DNA of 64,000 bases from an uncultured Sphingomonadaceae bacterium (GCA_947501695.1 CANMWO010000004.1:62001-126000), one strand, 5' to 3'. Numbered from the stretch's first letter, positions 44,296 through 53,403 are shown. Numbers and translations are program-made. The notes: generated from the letters alone by a model not told the origin.

Positions 44296-46488
44296 CTATA
44301 TTGCGACAGCAAAATATAAGGGATCAGAGATATTATGACTGCCGACCTGCCGCACCTCCAGATCCAAGGTGGCGGCACCAGAATCGCGATGGTCCTGAAC
44401 CTGCTCTGCTGGAATAGTGATTGATGGTTGCATTTGCTCAAGCGTCACATTCGACCCTATCGTAACGCGGTATCGTTCAGTCTCTTCCGCCAATGGTGTT
44501 TCGATATTATCGGGCCAAGTAAGACCCGCACGCGACCGCCGGGTCCAGCTGATTTCTACATCACCCTGCACGTTAAGAACATGGCGCGGATGGACCGGAG
44601 ACCAGGGCTTCAATGCTCGGCCCGGCGCGTCAATCAAGCGCAATACGGGCGCCTCATCTCCTCTGCCGATTGCTGAGACCTGAAAGGGAAGAAAGGATGT
44701 ATAGTGACGTGTATCGATTTCGGTCAGGCCGGAACCATCGAGCAAGATAAAATCTTCGCCAGCAATATGGCGATCAATCTCCCTCTCTGTCCCGCCCAAA
44801 CCTCTCAATATATAGGATAGCAGATAGCGGCCATCTCCCATCGGTTCAGCAAAACCAAACTGAATGATCTCCGCGCCAATAGCGGCTATATTGTTTCCGC
44901 TCCAAAGTTGCGCCTTGTCCGCGTCGTTGAGGATCATGCTACGATTATGCATTTGCACTAACAACTTGTTCTTGCGATCAATAATATGACGGCCACTCGG
45001 GCGGAGCGGTTCTAGCGAGGTTCCCATTATCGCGGGCGCGGGTATCTGCCCTATCAATGCGTTACCTCCGCCGCTTGCAAATAGCTGCGCATTTCGCCAA
45101 CCAAGATCGCCAGCCGCGGCGGCATAGAGCCTTGCGCTATCGGACACTTGAGTCGGCGCATCGACCGCAAATGGCAGATCGACCAAAGCCAGGCGCGTGA
45201 TTCCCGCTAGAGCATCAATCTCCTTTATCGGACGACCATTATCCGTTGGTCGATCCGCAACCGTTAGGCTGCTCATCGCTTTCGACAAGCCTAGCACAAT
45301 GCCCAAGTGGTTTAACTCCCAGTTGCGAACTATCCAGATATCCTCGCTATCGTCAATTCGGACGAAGGTCCCGGGCGTTGCAGACTGTCCTGCTCTTAGG
45401 ATATGGACCTGCGCGGTTACACGCTCCTGATAGAGCGACCTTAATTTAGCCTGTGCGATTTTCTTGGCTTGCGATGCTGGTATGGCCGCTGGAAAGTCGC
45501 GATTAAGCACCACCCGGCTTTGTCCGGGACGAAAGGCATTTTGCAACCCTGATTGATAATCCCGCGCTGGCTCATAATAGCGCAACCCATATTGCCGGGG
45601 CAGTTTTGTTTCTGGCAATATTTGGGTTTCTGCTCTTTCGACAGGCTGGCCATTCCGACTGGACAAAATTGAGTCGCCGAGCGGAACAGTCTCTGAGCTA
45701 GCTTGAAGTTCGCGTGGCTTCGCCTCTATACTGCGCGATGAACTAGGCTGATATGACAGCGAAAAATTGTCACTGATCGCGTCCAAAACCGTTCGGCGAT
45801 CTTGGCCGCCAGCAGCAAATCCGTGCAACGTCTCATCCAAAGTAGCCGTGATTCTATGTCCCGAAATATCTTCGATAATCGCGGCAAGGCTAATCGTACC
45901 GTCATCGGCAATCACCTCAAAGGTCAGGGACGGGATACGATTGCCATAGTCAGTTAAATCCATATCCTCGAAGACTGCTAGCGCGGCCCCCCGATAAGCC
46001 GGTGTTCCTGCCTCGGCCTCAACGCTGGCAATCAAGCCGTCGACAGATTGATCTTCATGGCCCCGATAAAAGCGGAAACCGGTTTCGGTTTTGAAATCGC
46101 CCGCGCTGCCACGCAAGATTTTGCCGTCGGCCCATATCCGGCCTATGTTTTTAATGCTCCTGCTCGACAGTGCTACGGCCAGACAGGCGGAATAACTATA
46201 GGTCGTGCTCTTCGGGCGCCCCTTTCCGCCACCCTGCGATTCTCGCGTTTCCTTGAGATCGGTCGCCCAGATCACCGTCCCAGCCACACGCATTTTACCA
46301 AAAATACGCGGGATTTGTGATCCGTAGCTGGACGTTTGCACGGCCAGTTCTTGCAAGCGCGGGACTTCCACAGCTTTCGGCTTGAACAGGATATTTTGAT
46401 CGACTTGCTGTCCAAGCAGCCCGCCCAGCGCGCCGCCAAGAGGGCCGCCCAAGGCCGTGCCTACGGCAGTTAAAACTAACGTCGCCAT
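44296..46488 (-). CDS. GTA g15-like tail fibre/baseplate protein (short form)
   Basis: 730 residues. The N-terminal glycine-zipper-like segment VGTALGGPLGGALGGLLGQQ is followed by a conserved tail region (SSYGSQIPRIFGKMRVAGTV, TTYSYSACLAVALSSRSIKN). The central putative phage tail domain covers ~230-410 (RRTVLDAISDNFSLSYQPSS). The RcGTA counterpart (megatron) is about 1300 residues and contains a TIM-barrel region. That region is not recognised here, while the g12 protein of this cluster is oversized. Its ATG directly abuts the g14 stop. It would form the central baseplate spike. Confidence 0.85.
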   Translation of the reverse strand: MATLVLTAVGTALGGPLGGALGGLLGQQVDQNILFKPKAVEVPRLQELAVQTSSYGSQIPRIFGKMRVAGTVIWATDLKETRESQGGGKGRPKSTTYSYSACLAVALSSRSIKNIGRIWADGKILRGSAGDFKTETGFRFYRGHEDQSVDGLIASVEAEAGTPAYRGAALAVFEDMDLTDYGNRIPSLTFEVIADDGTISLAAIIEDISGHRITATLDETLHGFAAGGQDRRTVLDAISDNFSLSYQPSSSRSIEAKPRELQASSETVPLGDSILSSRNGQPVERAETQILPETKLPRQYGLRYYEPARDYQSGLQNAFRPGQSRVVLNRDFPAAIPASQAKKIAQAKLRSLYQERVTAQVHILRAGQSATPGTFVRIDDSEDIWIVRNWELNHLGIVLGLSKAMSSLTVADRPTDNGRPIKEIDALAGITRLALVDLPFAVDAPTQVSDSARLYAAAAGDLGWRNAQLFASGGGNALIGQIPAPAIMGTSLEPLRPSGRHIIDRKNKLLVQMHNRSMILNDADKAQLWSGNNIAAIGAEIIQFGFAEPMGDGRYLLSYILRGLGGTEREIDRHIAGEDFILLDGSGLTEIDTRHYTSFLPFQVSAIGRGDEAPVLRLIDAPGRALKPWSPVHPRHVLNVQGDVEISWTRRSRAGLTWPDNIETPLAEETERYRVTIGSNVTLEQMQPSITIPAEQVQDHRDSGAATLDLEVRQVGSHNISDPLYFAVAI

Positions 46489-46920
46489 CTAGCCCTCCAA
46501 AATTCTAAAGATTGCTTCCGGCGGCCATTGCGGATCGCCGGGTGTAAAAACGACTTGGCCGAGACCGGCATGGGCATGGACAAACCCACCTTGCGTTTTC
46601 ACCATCAGATGCCATTGGACGGGACTGGGCCGAACAAGCACAATATCGCCTTCTTGCGGCGGTTCATCGCTCGGTAGCCCAGTAAATCCGGCAAGCCTCA
46701 TTACCGCCGATATCTGCTCCAGCGAGCCGCCGCGGATCGAATAGCCTGTTGGCACAGCGCAATTTATATCAGCCGCGCCGAGGCATTGCGCCGCGAGCCC
46801 GACGCAATCCAGCCCATGGTCGGCGCTGCGGCCGTGCAGCCGGAAATCACTGCCGCATAATTGCAGTGCCATCTCCGCGATCATCGCCGAACGGTCTGTT
46901 TCAAATGTATTGGATGTCAT
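46489..46920 (-). CDS. GTA g14 NlpC/P60 cell-wall peptidase
   Basis: 143 residues. It is an NlpC/P60 cysteine peptidase with Cys in GLDCVGLAAQ and His in GFVHAHAGLGQV, preceded by GDIVLVRPSPVQWHL. In GTAs this peptidase sits at the tail tip and cuts peptidoglycan of the recipient during DNA delivery. It follows g13 after two bases and abuts g15, so it is within a tightly coupled tail-tip operon. Confidence 0.92.
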   Translation of the reverse strand: MTSNTFETDRSAMIAEMALQLCGSDFRLHGRSADHGLDCVGLAAQCLGAADINCAVPTGYSIRGGSLEQISAVMRLAGFTGLPSDEPPQEGDIVLVRPSPVQWHLMVKTQGGFVHAHAGLGQVVFTPGDPQWPPEAIFRILEG

Positions 46921-46922
46921 GG

Positions 46923-47741
46923 TCAGGCTCCCGGATAGCGAGTGAGCAGGTCATTGCCCGGCAAATAAGGCTCGCCGCGAAAATTGATGCTGTTGTGAAA
47001 ATCGTCCCGGCAGGTCGCAAAATTCTTGTCGCAGCCGGCGGTGAGCAGCGCTCGGTCTCCCACGGCCACAGCCTGTGTCGGCTGGTCGGCCAGATGAATG
47101 CGATTGCCCTCGCCGTTGATCACCGCAAAGCTGAGCCCGCAATTTTTGCCGCTCAGCCAACGCAATTCACCATAGATATAATCAGCTGCCTTACCCCGCA
47201 GATCATTAAATTCGAGCTGCGATCCAACGATCTGTGTCAATCTCATCTCAGCTTGATACGCCGCCAGATTGACCTTGCATTGCGGGTTGCCCAAGCGCGC
47301 GCGGCAGGTCGGCGAGGTCATCGGCGCAAACGCCTCATCGAGAAAGGACGTCCCGCCAAGCATCTCCACCTGAAAGGCATTGCCGGACCGCGTAATCTCG
47401 CCAAATTCGCCGGTGATCAGAGGAAGCGCGTCGTCCTCCGGCTTTTCCCAATTCACCAACGATATATGTAACCGCGCGCCATTCCAGCGCCCGGCGATCA
47501 GGTCAGTTTCGGCTATGGCCGTGCTGGTCATCACACCGGCTATATCGACACTGTCCATCTCTAAACTATCCGACAAGGCAATGGTTGAAGGGACCATCCC
47601 TGGCGCGGCGCGGTAGTGCAGGTTATCAATCACCAGATCGCGGTCATGCGAGACAAAGCCGATGGTAACCCCATCCGCGCGCTCCAGCCGCCACGCATAG
47701 CAGCTCGTCGTCAGCGGCAGGTCGAGCCATAACAGACTCAT
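46923..47741 (-). CDS. GTA g13 hub protein (DUF2163)
   Basis: 272 residues of the DUF2163 / BR0599 family. Motifs include CYAWRLERADGVTIGFVSHD, FGEITRSGNAFQVEMLGG and the Cys-rich C-terminal region (CRARLGNPQCKVNL, AGCDKNFATCRDDFHNSINF, RGEPYLPGND). Four or more cysteines likely bind an iron-sulfur or metal centre, as found in the RcGTA hub. It overlaps g12 by ATGA, showing coupled translation. Confidence 0.92.
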   Translation of the reverse strand: MSLLWLDLPLTTSCYAWRLERADGVTIGFVSHDRDLVIDNLHYRAAPGMVPSTIALSDSLEMDSVDIAGVMTSTAIAETDLIAGRWNGARLHISLVNWEKPEDDALPLITGEFGEITRSGNAFQVEMLGGTSFLDEAFAPMTSPTCRARLGNPQCKVNLAAYQAEMRLTQIVGSQLEFNDLRGKAADYIYGELRWLSGKNCGLSFAVINGEGNRIHLADQPTQAVAVGDRALLTAGCDKNFATCRDDFHNSINFRGEPYLPGNDLLTRYPGA

Positions 47742-50083
47742 GGTGTTTCTCGTACTTCGATCAGGCGGACTTCCGGGATTTCGCCTGCGAGGAATGTGCT
47801 GGCGCTGACATCGAGATGATCCTCGGCAAAACGGACCGGCACATCAAATAGGAAGCCCGCGGTGATTTGAGCGTCGACCGCTGGCGGGTTGTCGAAAATG
47901 ATATGACCGAGCGTGCTCAGCGACCAGTTGCTCGCCGCCGCGCCACCGACAGCCACAAGAATAGATGATCGCACTGGCCTAGTGATGAAGCGTTGCTGTG
48001 CCTCGCCGTCACCATAGTTTTTGACCAGCCAGAAGTTTGTCTGCTCGCCATTACCAACACCGATATTCTGATCCAGCGCTGTCGGCGGATCGACCATATT
48101 GTTGCTGCTATGATCATAAGGGTCGGTAAAACGAAACCCTTTGGCCGCCCCGCGCCTGGCGCGGAAAAAAGCGATCAGGGTCTGCAATTCCTCCTCTGAC
48201 CGCACGCCCGGCCCGGCATCAAATTCAAGCCGCGCATCGGCCCAATCGCTATTGCGGTTTTCATGGCCGGAAAGCGTGGTGACCACATCGGTTGAGAAGC
48301 GCGGCGAGACCATAGCATTACGCCCGATCGAAAGCGGGAATTCTACGTCGTCAAAACTGTCCACATCATCCTCCTGTTCCTGAAAATAAGTAAAGCCGTC
48401 GCGCGCCACCTGCGGCAGCGCCCAGATGAAAATCTCCGGCGTACCCCGCGCGCGGGCGGCCGCCACCGCATCGACCATATTAGGCCAGATAAAACTATCG
48501 TCAGCGGTCAGGACAAAACCGGAAAAATAATGCTGTTGCGCCATCGGATAGCCCAGCCGCTGCCTCGCGAGATCGATACCGCGCTGCGTTTCCGACTGGT
48601 TGCCTGCGATGACCCAGTCATAATCTTCGAGCTGCAGCACATCGAAAGCTGGACTCGCCCAGCCGATAGGCAGGTTGGCGCGTTTCGCTTCGGGTGCTGC
48701 CGCGTCCAATATCGTCGGCAGATAGGCGAGCAAGAAAGTCTCCACCGGTGTATCCAGAGCTTCCTGTTTAACCGCAGCAATCAAGTCAGCCGTGGATTGC
48801 GCGAGCATCGCTCCGGCCTGATTCAGCATTGCGTTTTGCGCGGCGGTTTTCGGACCACGGATGTCAGGGATACTGACCAGCGCATCGCCAAATTCGGCCT
48901 TGGCCGCCGCATCATAAAGGCAAATCCGCCCATCATCCGGCATCACCCACCACCACGGCTCACCGACCTGAAATTTAATCGCCGCCCCAGCATCACGCGC
49001 AATCGCGGTAAAGGCCCGCGCCACCGCCTGTAAGTAGCGCATCGCAGATTGCCGAGCGGGGGACAGCAAGGTTGACGGCGGCACCCAGCCGGTCAGTGCC
49101 GGGTCGCCATTTTCCGCACGCTGTTTCCAATTGTTCCAGCAATGGGCATCAAACAGCTCATAAGACAGCGAGAATATGACGGTAAAATCCATCGCTGCGG
49201 CCCGCGTGACAAAGTCGCGGTGCCAGACAGCGCAAGGTTCGTTGATCGCCGCAAATGTCTCACTAGGCTGCGGTACCGCGAGGCTGACATAAAGGCCCTC
49301 GCCACTCGTCTCGAGCCGGAAATAATGGCTCATCCCGACATAATGGTTGATCGCGCCGCGATAGCCGAGCGCCCGTATCGACCGCAGCAAACGCTCGGGC
49401 GTCTGGTTAAAACTGTCATCATAGCCAGTCGCCATCGACAGGCCATTTTCTGGCACCATGATATCGCCAATTTCCAACACCGCACCGCCACCATCAGCCT
49501 TGATCGCGCTCATCTCTACCCAACCGATTTTGGCTGTGAGATAGCGTGTCCCAGCACCATCATAATCCGGCGGGATGATCGAGATGAACATCCGGTCGAT
49601 ATCATCCGGATGCACCGGGTCCGCCTCTCCGGGCAGCAAGAAGCCTCCGTCCAAGCTAGAAAATTCTAGCCGGATATCCGCGTTGGTTGGTGTGCCACTG
49701 GCATAGTTCCACAACCGGACATACCAGGCCTTTGGATTGCCGCTCGCATCACGCCCCTCAATTGTCAGCGTCGGCCCGTTAATCTGATCGAGCGGCATGA
49801 TCCCCGACGAGCGCCAATGAAAACGCAAGCTGAGCCGCGAATAGTCGCGCGATGTTTCATAAGCCAGCAATGGATGGTCAAGCGTATCTTCGCTATCCCA
49901 GATCAGTCCAGCCAAATCGTCCGAATTATAAAAGACCGCATCCAACCGCAGCGCATCAGGAGCCGTCGTCACCACCGACGCCATCATCGGACGCGGGAAG
50001 TTGACAGTCCAAAAGCGCGGGTCAAAGCGCTGGATAAAGCTCGTCTGCTGAGCGCTGCGCTCCTTCGCTAGCCAGAAACCCAT
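47738..50083 (-). CDS. GTA g12 distal tail protein fused to a large N-terminal domain
   Basis: 781 residues. The C-terminal ~200 are the DUF2460 distal tail domain (FPLSIGRNAMVSPRFSTDVV, RRGAAKGFRFTDPYDHSSNN, VRFAEDHLDVSASTFLAGEI). The N-terminal ~580 have a beta-sandwich-like region (~60-170) and then a TIM-barrel-like, glycoside-hydrolase-flavoured region (~220-570, with IKFQVGEPWWWVMP, IGWASPAFDVLQLEDYDWVI). RcGTA g12 is only about 210 residues, so this is a large fusion. It may have taken over the barrel domain missing from the short g15. It overlaps g13 by ATGA. Confidence 0.82.
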   Translation of the reverse strand: MGFWLAKERSAQQTSFIQRFDPRFWTVNFPRPMMASVVTTAPDALRLDAVFYNSDDLAGLIWDSEDTLDHPLLAYETSRDYSRLSLRFHWRSSGIMPLDQINGPTLTIEGRDASGNPKAWYVRLWNYASGTPTNADIRLEFSSLDGGFLLPGEADPVHPDDIDRMFISIIPPDYDGAGTRYLTAKIGWVEMSAIKADGGGAVLEIGDIMVPENGLSMATGYDDSFNQTPERLLRSIRALGYRGAINHYVGMSHYFRLETSGEGLYVSLAVPQPSETFAAINEPCAVWHRDFVTRAAAMDFTVIFSLSYELFDAHCWNNWKQRAENGDPALTGWVPPSTLLSPARQSAMRYLQAVARAFTAIARDAGAAIKFQVGEPWWWVMPDDGRICLYDAAAKAEFGDALVSIPDIRGPKTAAQNAMLNQAGAMLAQSTADLIAAVKQEALDTPVETFLLAYLPTILDAAAPEAKRANLPIGWASPAFDVLQLEDYDWVIAGNQSETQRGIDLARQRLGYPMAQQHYFSGFVLTADDSFIWPNMVDAVAAARARGTPEIFIWALPQVARDGFTYFQEQEDDVDSFDDVEFPLSIGRNAMVSPRFSTDVVTTLSGHENRNSDWADARLEFDAGPGVRSEEELQTLIAFFRARRGAAKGFRFTDPYDHSSNNMVDPPTALDQNIGVGNGEQTNFWLVKNYGDGEAQQRFITRPVRSSILVAVGGAAASNWSLSTLGHIIFDNPPAVDAQITAGFLFDVPVRFAEDHLDVSASTFLAGEIPEVRLIEVRETP

Positions 50084-50086
50084 GGC

Positions 50087-50665
50087 TCACCCCTCCCGAT
50101 TGGCTAGCGCATTGCGCACAGCGCGCGCCACTTGCCGGCTGGAACGGCGCATTTGGTCGGGCGCACTGCCCTGCCCATTGTCGGAGATATTTATGGTCAG
50201 GCGGATATTGGGCGCCGCAGCAGCGGAGCCATTGGCCTCGATCCGACCTGCTGCGGTCGGCACGAACAGCTCCGGGCCCTGTTCTCCCACCATGTAAGCG
50301 CGGCCACCGGTGACCGGCCCACCCGTCGCGCGACCCGGCGCGCCAAGCGCTGCACCCAAAAACGATGTTCCAAGACCGAGTAATCCTCCACCCGATCCGC
50401 CGCTCAACAGGCTACCAATACCGCTATTAACCGCAGCATTGGCAATGTCCGCCATCACCGACAACGCGATGCCTTTCAGATCCTGGAAATCCAGCGAGCC
50501 GCGCCGGATCGCTCGACTCAGGCCGGTTTCGAGAGCAGTGCCGGCCCGCTCCATGCCGCTAGCGAGCGGACCGTCAAGCTGGCCCCTCATATCCGCCACA
50601 TCTTTCGCAAATCTGGCGGTATCCGCACGTACAGCGATGACCAGGCGTTCAATTTCTTCATCCAT
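50087..50665 (-). CDS. GTA g11 tail tape measure protein
   Basis: 192 residues. The helical N-terminus (IERLVIAVRADTARFAKDVA, LSRAIRRGSLDFQDLKGIAL) is followed by a Gly/Ala-rich hydrophobic segment (GSLLSGGSGGGLLGLGTSFL) and a C-terminal GTGGPVTGGRAYMVGEQGPE-type motif typical of short tape measure proteins. It would set tail length and may line the delivery channel. It overlaps the chaperone gene by eight bases (ATGGATGA). Short tail measure proteins fit the short tails of GTAs. Confidence 0.88.
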   Translation of the reverse strand: MDEEIERLVIAVRADTARFAKDVADMRGQLDGPLASGMERAGTALETGLSRAIRRGSLDFQDLKGIALSVMADIANAAVNSGIGSLLSGGSGGGLLGLGTSFLGAALGAPGRATGGPVTGGRAYMVGEQGPELFVPTAAGRIEANGSAAAAPNIRLTINISDNGQGSAPDQMRRSSRQVARAVRNALANREG

Positions 50666-50870
50666 TGCTAAGGGTATCTTTCAATTTTTCGAGTTGGGTT
50701 TTGTCGAGCGGTTGGGTGCTTTGATGGACCGGCCCGGATGCGGACATAGCCATCAGGATGGCGGCCAATTCGGCGGGCGTTGCGTTCCAATATTGATTGG
50801 GCGTCCAGCCGATGGTGGCCGGTATCAGACCAGCCAGATGAGCTGCGGCGGTGCTAAAATCATCCGACAT
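50658..50870 (-). CDS. GTA g10.1 tail assembly chaperone (TIGR02216 type)
   Basis: 70 residues. FSTAAAHLAGLIPATIGWTP, NQYWNATPAELAAILMAMS is the pattern of the small phage tail assembly chaperone found between GTA g10 and g11. It would keep the tape measure protein soluble during tail assembly. Its last bases overlap the tape measure start (eight-base overlap), so the two are co-translated. Confidence 0.85.
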   Translation of the reverse strand: MSDDFSTAAAHLAGLIPATIGWTPNQYWNATPAELAAILMAMSASGPVHQSTQPLDKTQLEKLKDTLSNG

Positions 50871-50877
50871 GCGGTAA

Positions 50878-51192
50878 TCATTGCCCCTGTAATATCTGTT
50901 TGAGCAGGATTTTCAGCACAGGCGTCACCCCCGCTAGCCCCAGCGCCATCATGGCTTCGCCAAAGGCTTCGCGTGTCAGTTCTTTCGGACGGTCCTTGAT
51001 CACATGCCAGAACAGCCCCGCTATTTCCGACAGCATCAACCGTCCATTCGCCGCGCGTTCAACCATATCAAAAAGCGATCCCAGCTCCTCTTCCGCCGCC
51101 ACCAAAGCCGCGAAACTTGGGCGCAAGACCAGCCTTTGGCCATCCAGCATCAGCTCCGCCTCACCGCGAAGAGCATTCGCCCGCTCAGACAT
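50878..51192 (-). CDS. GTA family protein g10
   Basis: 104 residues of the GTA-gp10 family (RGEAELMLDGQRLVLRPSFA, ALVAAEEELGSLFDMVERAA). In phages the matching position encodes the first tail assembly chaperone. It overlaps the tail tube gene by eight bases at its start and precedes g10.1 by seven bases. Confidence 0.88.
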   Translation of the reverse strand: MSERANALRGEAELMLDGQRLVLRPSFAALVAAEEELGSLFDMVERAANGRLMLSEIAGLFWHVIKDRPKELTREAFGEAMMALGLAGVTPVLKILLKQILQGQ

Positions 51193-51592
51193 TAGTCACC
51201 GCGCCTGAGCTTTCGAGGCTCAGCGTGTAACTGCGCTCGCCATTATAATCACCGCTATAGTCCAGCCGGGTGACCAGAAAATCGCCGCGCATTTTATCGC
51301 CGCCTTCAAAACTGAGTTCATAGGCGTCAATCATCCCACCCAGCGCGTGGTTTTTAATGCGCAGTTCCGCTTCCGATCCCGTGAATACGCCGGCACCCGA
51401 TACCGACACCGACCGCACCCCCGCGCCCGATAAAAGTTCGCGCCAGCCGCCGCTGTCTTTATTGGTGATCGCCACCGGTTCGCCGTTGACCGACAATTGC
51501 GTCGTGCGCAGACCAGCGATGGTGGAATAGGCTGGCGGGCTTTCGCCATCGCCAATTTTTAGGAGGAAGGCACTGCCTTTTTCTGCTGCCAT
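51185..51592 (-). CDS. GTA g9 major tail (tube) protein
   Basis: 135 residues, TP901-1 major tail protein family (GSAFLLKIGDGESPPAYSTI, LRTTQLSVNGEPVAITNKDS, GVRSVSVSGAGVFTGSEAEL). Hexamers stack to form the tail tube. A good ribosome binding site (AAGGAAAC) lies upstream, consistent with high output. A 201-bp palindromic element lies just upstream, separating this gene from g8. Confidence 0.92.
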   Translation of the reverse strand: MAAEKGSAFLLKIGDGESPPAYSTIAGLRTTQLSVNGEPVAITNKDSGGWRELLSGAGVRSVSVSGAGVFTGSEAELRIKNHALGGMIDAYELSFEGGDKMRGDFLVTRLDYSGDYNGERSYTLSLESSGAVTNV

Positions 51593-51632
51593 AGTTGTTT
51601 CCTTATTTATGTTGGTGTTGATTTTTATTGGG

Positions 51633-51833
51633 CCTCAGGCGCCGGGCGGGCACATCCGTGCCCTGGGCTACGCGCGATAAGGCGCGACGGCCGGTCGGCC
51701 TTGCCTCCGCTTCGCATCGGTTTGGCGAAAACTAACGGGCTTCTGACCGAGCGCAGCGAGGCAAGCGCGACTGCGCGCCCGAGCTTATACGAGGAAAGCC
51801 AAGCGGGCGGATGCCCGCGCCCGGCGCTTGAGG
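51633..51833. repeat. GTA palindromic element A (between g9 and g8)
   Basis: 201 bp. The outer arms CCTCAGGCGCCGGGC and its inverted partner ending GCGCTTGAGG enclose an asymmetric core. The left core reads CTACGCGCGATAAGGCGCG then CGGTCGGCCTTGCC; the right core reads CGAGCTTATACGAGGAAAGCC. Core orientation is the same as copy D and opposite to B and C. It is followed by TTAAATAA and fills the g9-g8 gap. Confidence 0.85.
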
Positions 51834-51842
51834 TTAAATAAA

Positions 51843-52253
51843 CTACTTCTTCAAAACCCGCGCTCGATATTCAACGAGACCACCCCACGGGCTCGCCGCA
51901 TTCCGCAAAACTCGGCTCCGACGAAAATCGAACGTCACGATCTGCCAACCATCCGGTTCCCCTAACCCGTCCGTCAGCGCTTCTTCGACCAGCGCCATCA
52001 CGCGGTGCAGTCGCGCCGCACTGTCGCCATCATCATGGACGGTCAGCGCCAGACTAAGCTCCCGGCCCACACTGCCCTTGAAACTCCAGTCCAGCGACGC
52101 GCTCGTCGCCAAAGCGATATAGGGAAAGCGCGCCCGCGCTGGCGGACCGTCATAAATGCCGCCAATCTCGTCTGTTAAGGCCTGGTGCCTGCCGAGCGCG
52201 CTGACTAGTTTCTGCTGCACCGCTTCGAGAGCGCCCAAATTTCCAATCATCAT
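51843..52253 (-). CDS. GTA g8 tail terminator (DUF3168)
   Basis: 136 residues of the DUF3168 tail-completion family (LGALEAVQQKLVSALGRHQA, IYDGPPARARFPYIALATSA, VMALVEEALTDGLGEPDGWQ). It would cap the tail tube and contact the head connector. It overlaps the preceding small gene by ATGA. Its stop is nine bases from repeat element A. Confidence 0.9.
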   Translation of the reverse strand: MMIGNLGALEAVQQKLVSALGRHQALTDEIGGIYDGPPARARFPYIALATSASLDWSFKGSVGRELSLALTVHDDGDSAARLHRVMALVEEALTDGLGEPDGWQIVTFDFRRSRVLRNAASPWGGLVEYRARVLKK

Positions 52254-52471
52254 CGGACACCACGCATCAGAAAAGCAACGTCGCGTAGGCTGCTATTATC
52301 AATAACCTTCCTGCCAAGCCCGCGACTGGAAACCATTATGCCGTCACTGGTTTCTTCTACCGAAACGGCGTCAGGCAGCTCCTCTGCCAACACCGTTTTT
52401 ATGTCCACTCTGGTCTTCTGTACCTTTGCTTCTGCCAAGCTTTCCGCTTTATGTTTCAGTTTTTCCATCAT
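52250..52471 (-). CDS. Small protein between GTA g7 and g8
   Basis: 72-73 residues (start at 52471 or 52468; GAGGAG lies upstream). It is a charged helical N-terminus (MMEKLKHKAESLAEAKVQKT) with a compact C-terminal part (DGIMVSSRGLGRKVIDNSSL, RDVAFLMRGVR). It overlaps both neighbours by ATGA, so it is clearly translated. The RcGTA cluster has no gene in this position to my knowledge. The function is unknown; a head-tail joining accessory is possible. Confidence 0.75.
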   Translation of the reverse strand: MMEKLKHKAESLAEAKVQKTRVDIKTVLAEELPDAVSVEETSDGIMVSSRGLGRKVIDNSSLRDVAFLMRGVR

Positions 52472-52797
52472 CGTTTCTCCTCGGCTTCCAACATGGTTTT
52501 CGGAATGAAACGATGGTCGACGGACACGGTGCGAACGACCATCTCTCGCTTGCCCCAAGCCAGATGATCACCGACATTTACGCTATCAATCTGACGCAAA
52601 GTGAACCGCCATCGCGGCAAAGCCGAACGGCTTTCTGCCAGCGCTTCAGCGCCCGTGCCAAGCGGCTCCGCCGCCGCCCAGAAATCGCCAACCCACTCGT
52701 TTTGACCGGTTGCTGATCCGATAGCATCGCGCTGTGCCGACTGGCGCATGATACGGATACGCTCGCGGAGCAGGCCGCTAAATTCTGTTCCGCTCAT
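52468..52797 (-). CDS. GTA g7 head-tail stopper/adaptor
   Basis: 109 residues from the ATG at 52797, which overlaps the g6 stop by ATGA; the longer upstream frame is not coding. LLRERIRIMRQSAQRDAIGS, NEWVGDFWAAAEPLGTGAEA and LRQIDSVNVGDHLAWGKREM match the phage head-tail adaptor (SPP1 gp16-like) family. It would close the portal after DNA packaging. Confidence 0.88.
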   Translation of the reverse strand: MSGTEFSGLLRERIRIMRQSAQRDAIGSATGQNEWVGDFWAAAEPLGTGAEALAESRSALPRWRFTLRQIDSVNVGDHLAWGKREMVVRTVSVDHRFIPKTMLEAEEKR

Positions 52798-53339
52798 GCT
52801 AACCTCATCCGGCGATGGGGCCGCCATAGCGCTGTCACAGCGCTCGGCGGACTGACCGCATCTACGCCATCGCGATGGGAATAGAGATAGCCCGCCAAGC
52901 GCACCACACCCTGCCGCAAGGCCGTTGGCACCAAGGTCCAATCCGTCGCCAGTCCGGCTTCATAGGTGACTGATATGCGGGTGATATTGCTGCTGCGATG
53001 CAGCTTTACCCAGCCGACACCATCGCCATCAATATCTATCGCATAGTCGCTCGCGAGCAATGGTGTCGCCGTGCTGTCACCGGCGATGGCTTCGACTTGG
53101 TTGATCGCTTGTACGGGCCGTCTGTTCAGTTTCTGCCATTCCGCGCGCGCCGGCATGCGATCGCTTACGGCACGCGCAATCAGCATCTGTCCAATGAAAT
53201 TCTCGCACAAATGCGAGGCGCTGCGGAGGAACTGTCCCAGCGCTTCATCGTCTTCGCTCTGGGCAAGGCGGAGGAAGTCTTTGACCTCTTGGATCAGCTC
53301 TGTCGGCACAGCGGGCAGGTCTATAGGTGGGAAGCTCAC
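52794..53339 (-). CDS. GTA g6 head-tail connector/adaptor
   Basis: 181 residues with a GTG start (AAAGGA about 11 bases upstream). The helical head LIQEVKDFLRLAQSEDDEAL, GQFLRSASHLCENFIGQML is typical of gp6-like connector proteins, followed by a beta-rich middle and a C-terminal helix (ALRQGVVRLAGYLYSHRDGV). It would form the ring under the portal. Repeat element B separates it from the capsid gene. Confidence 0.88.
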   Translation of the reverse strand: MSFPPIDLPAVPTELIQEVKDFLRLAQSEDDEALGQFLRSASHLCENFIGQMLIARAVSDRMPARAEWQKLNRRPVQAINQVEAIAGDSTATPLLASDYAIDIDGDGVGWVKLHRSSNITRISVTYEAGLATDWTLVPTALRQGVVRLAGYLYSHRDGVDAVSPPSAVTALWRPHRRMRLA

Positions 53340-53403
53340 AGGGCAGTTGTCCTTTCTGTTTGAGAGGGGATCGGGAGAGAAGAGAGAGAGTCTTTGTTTA
53401 TTC

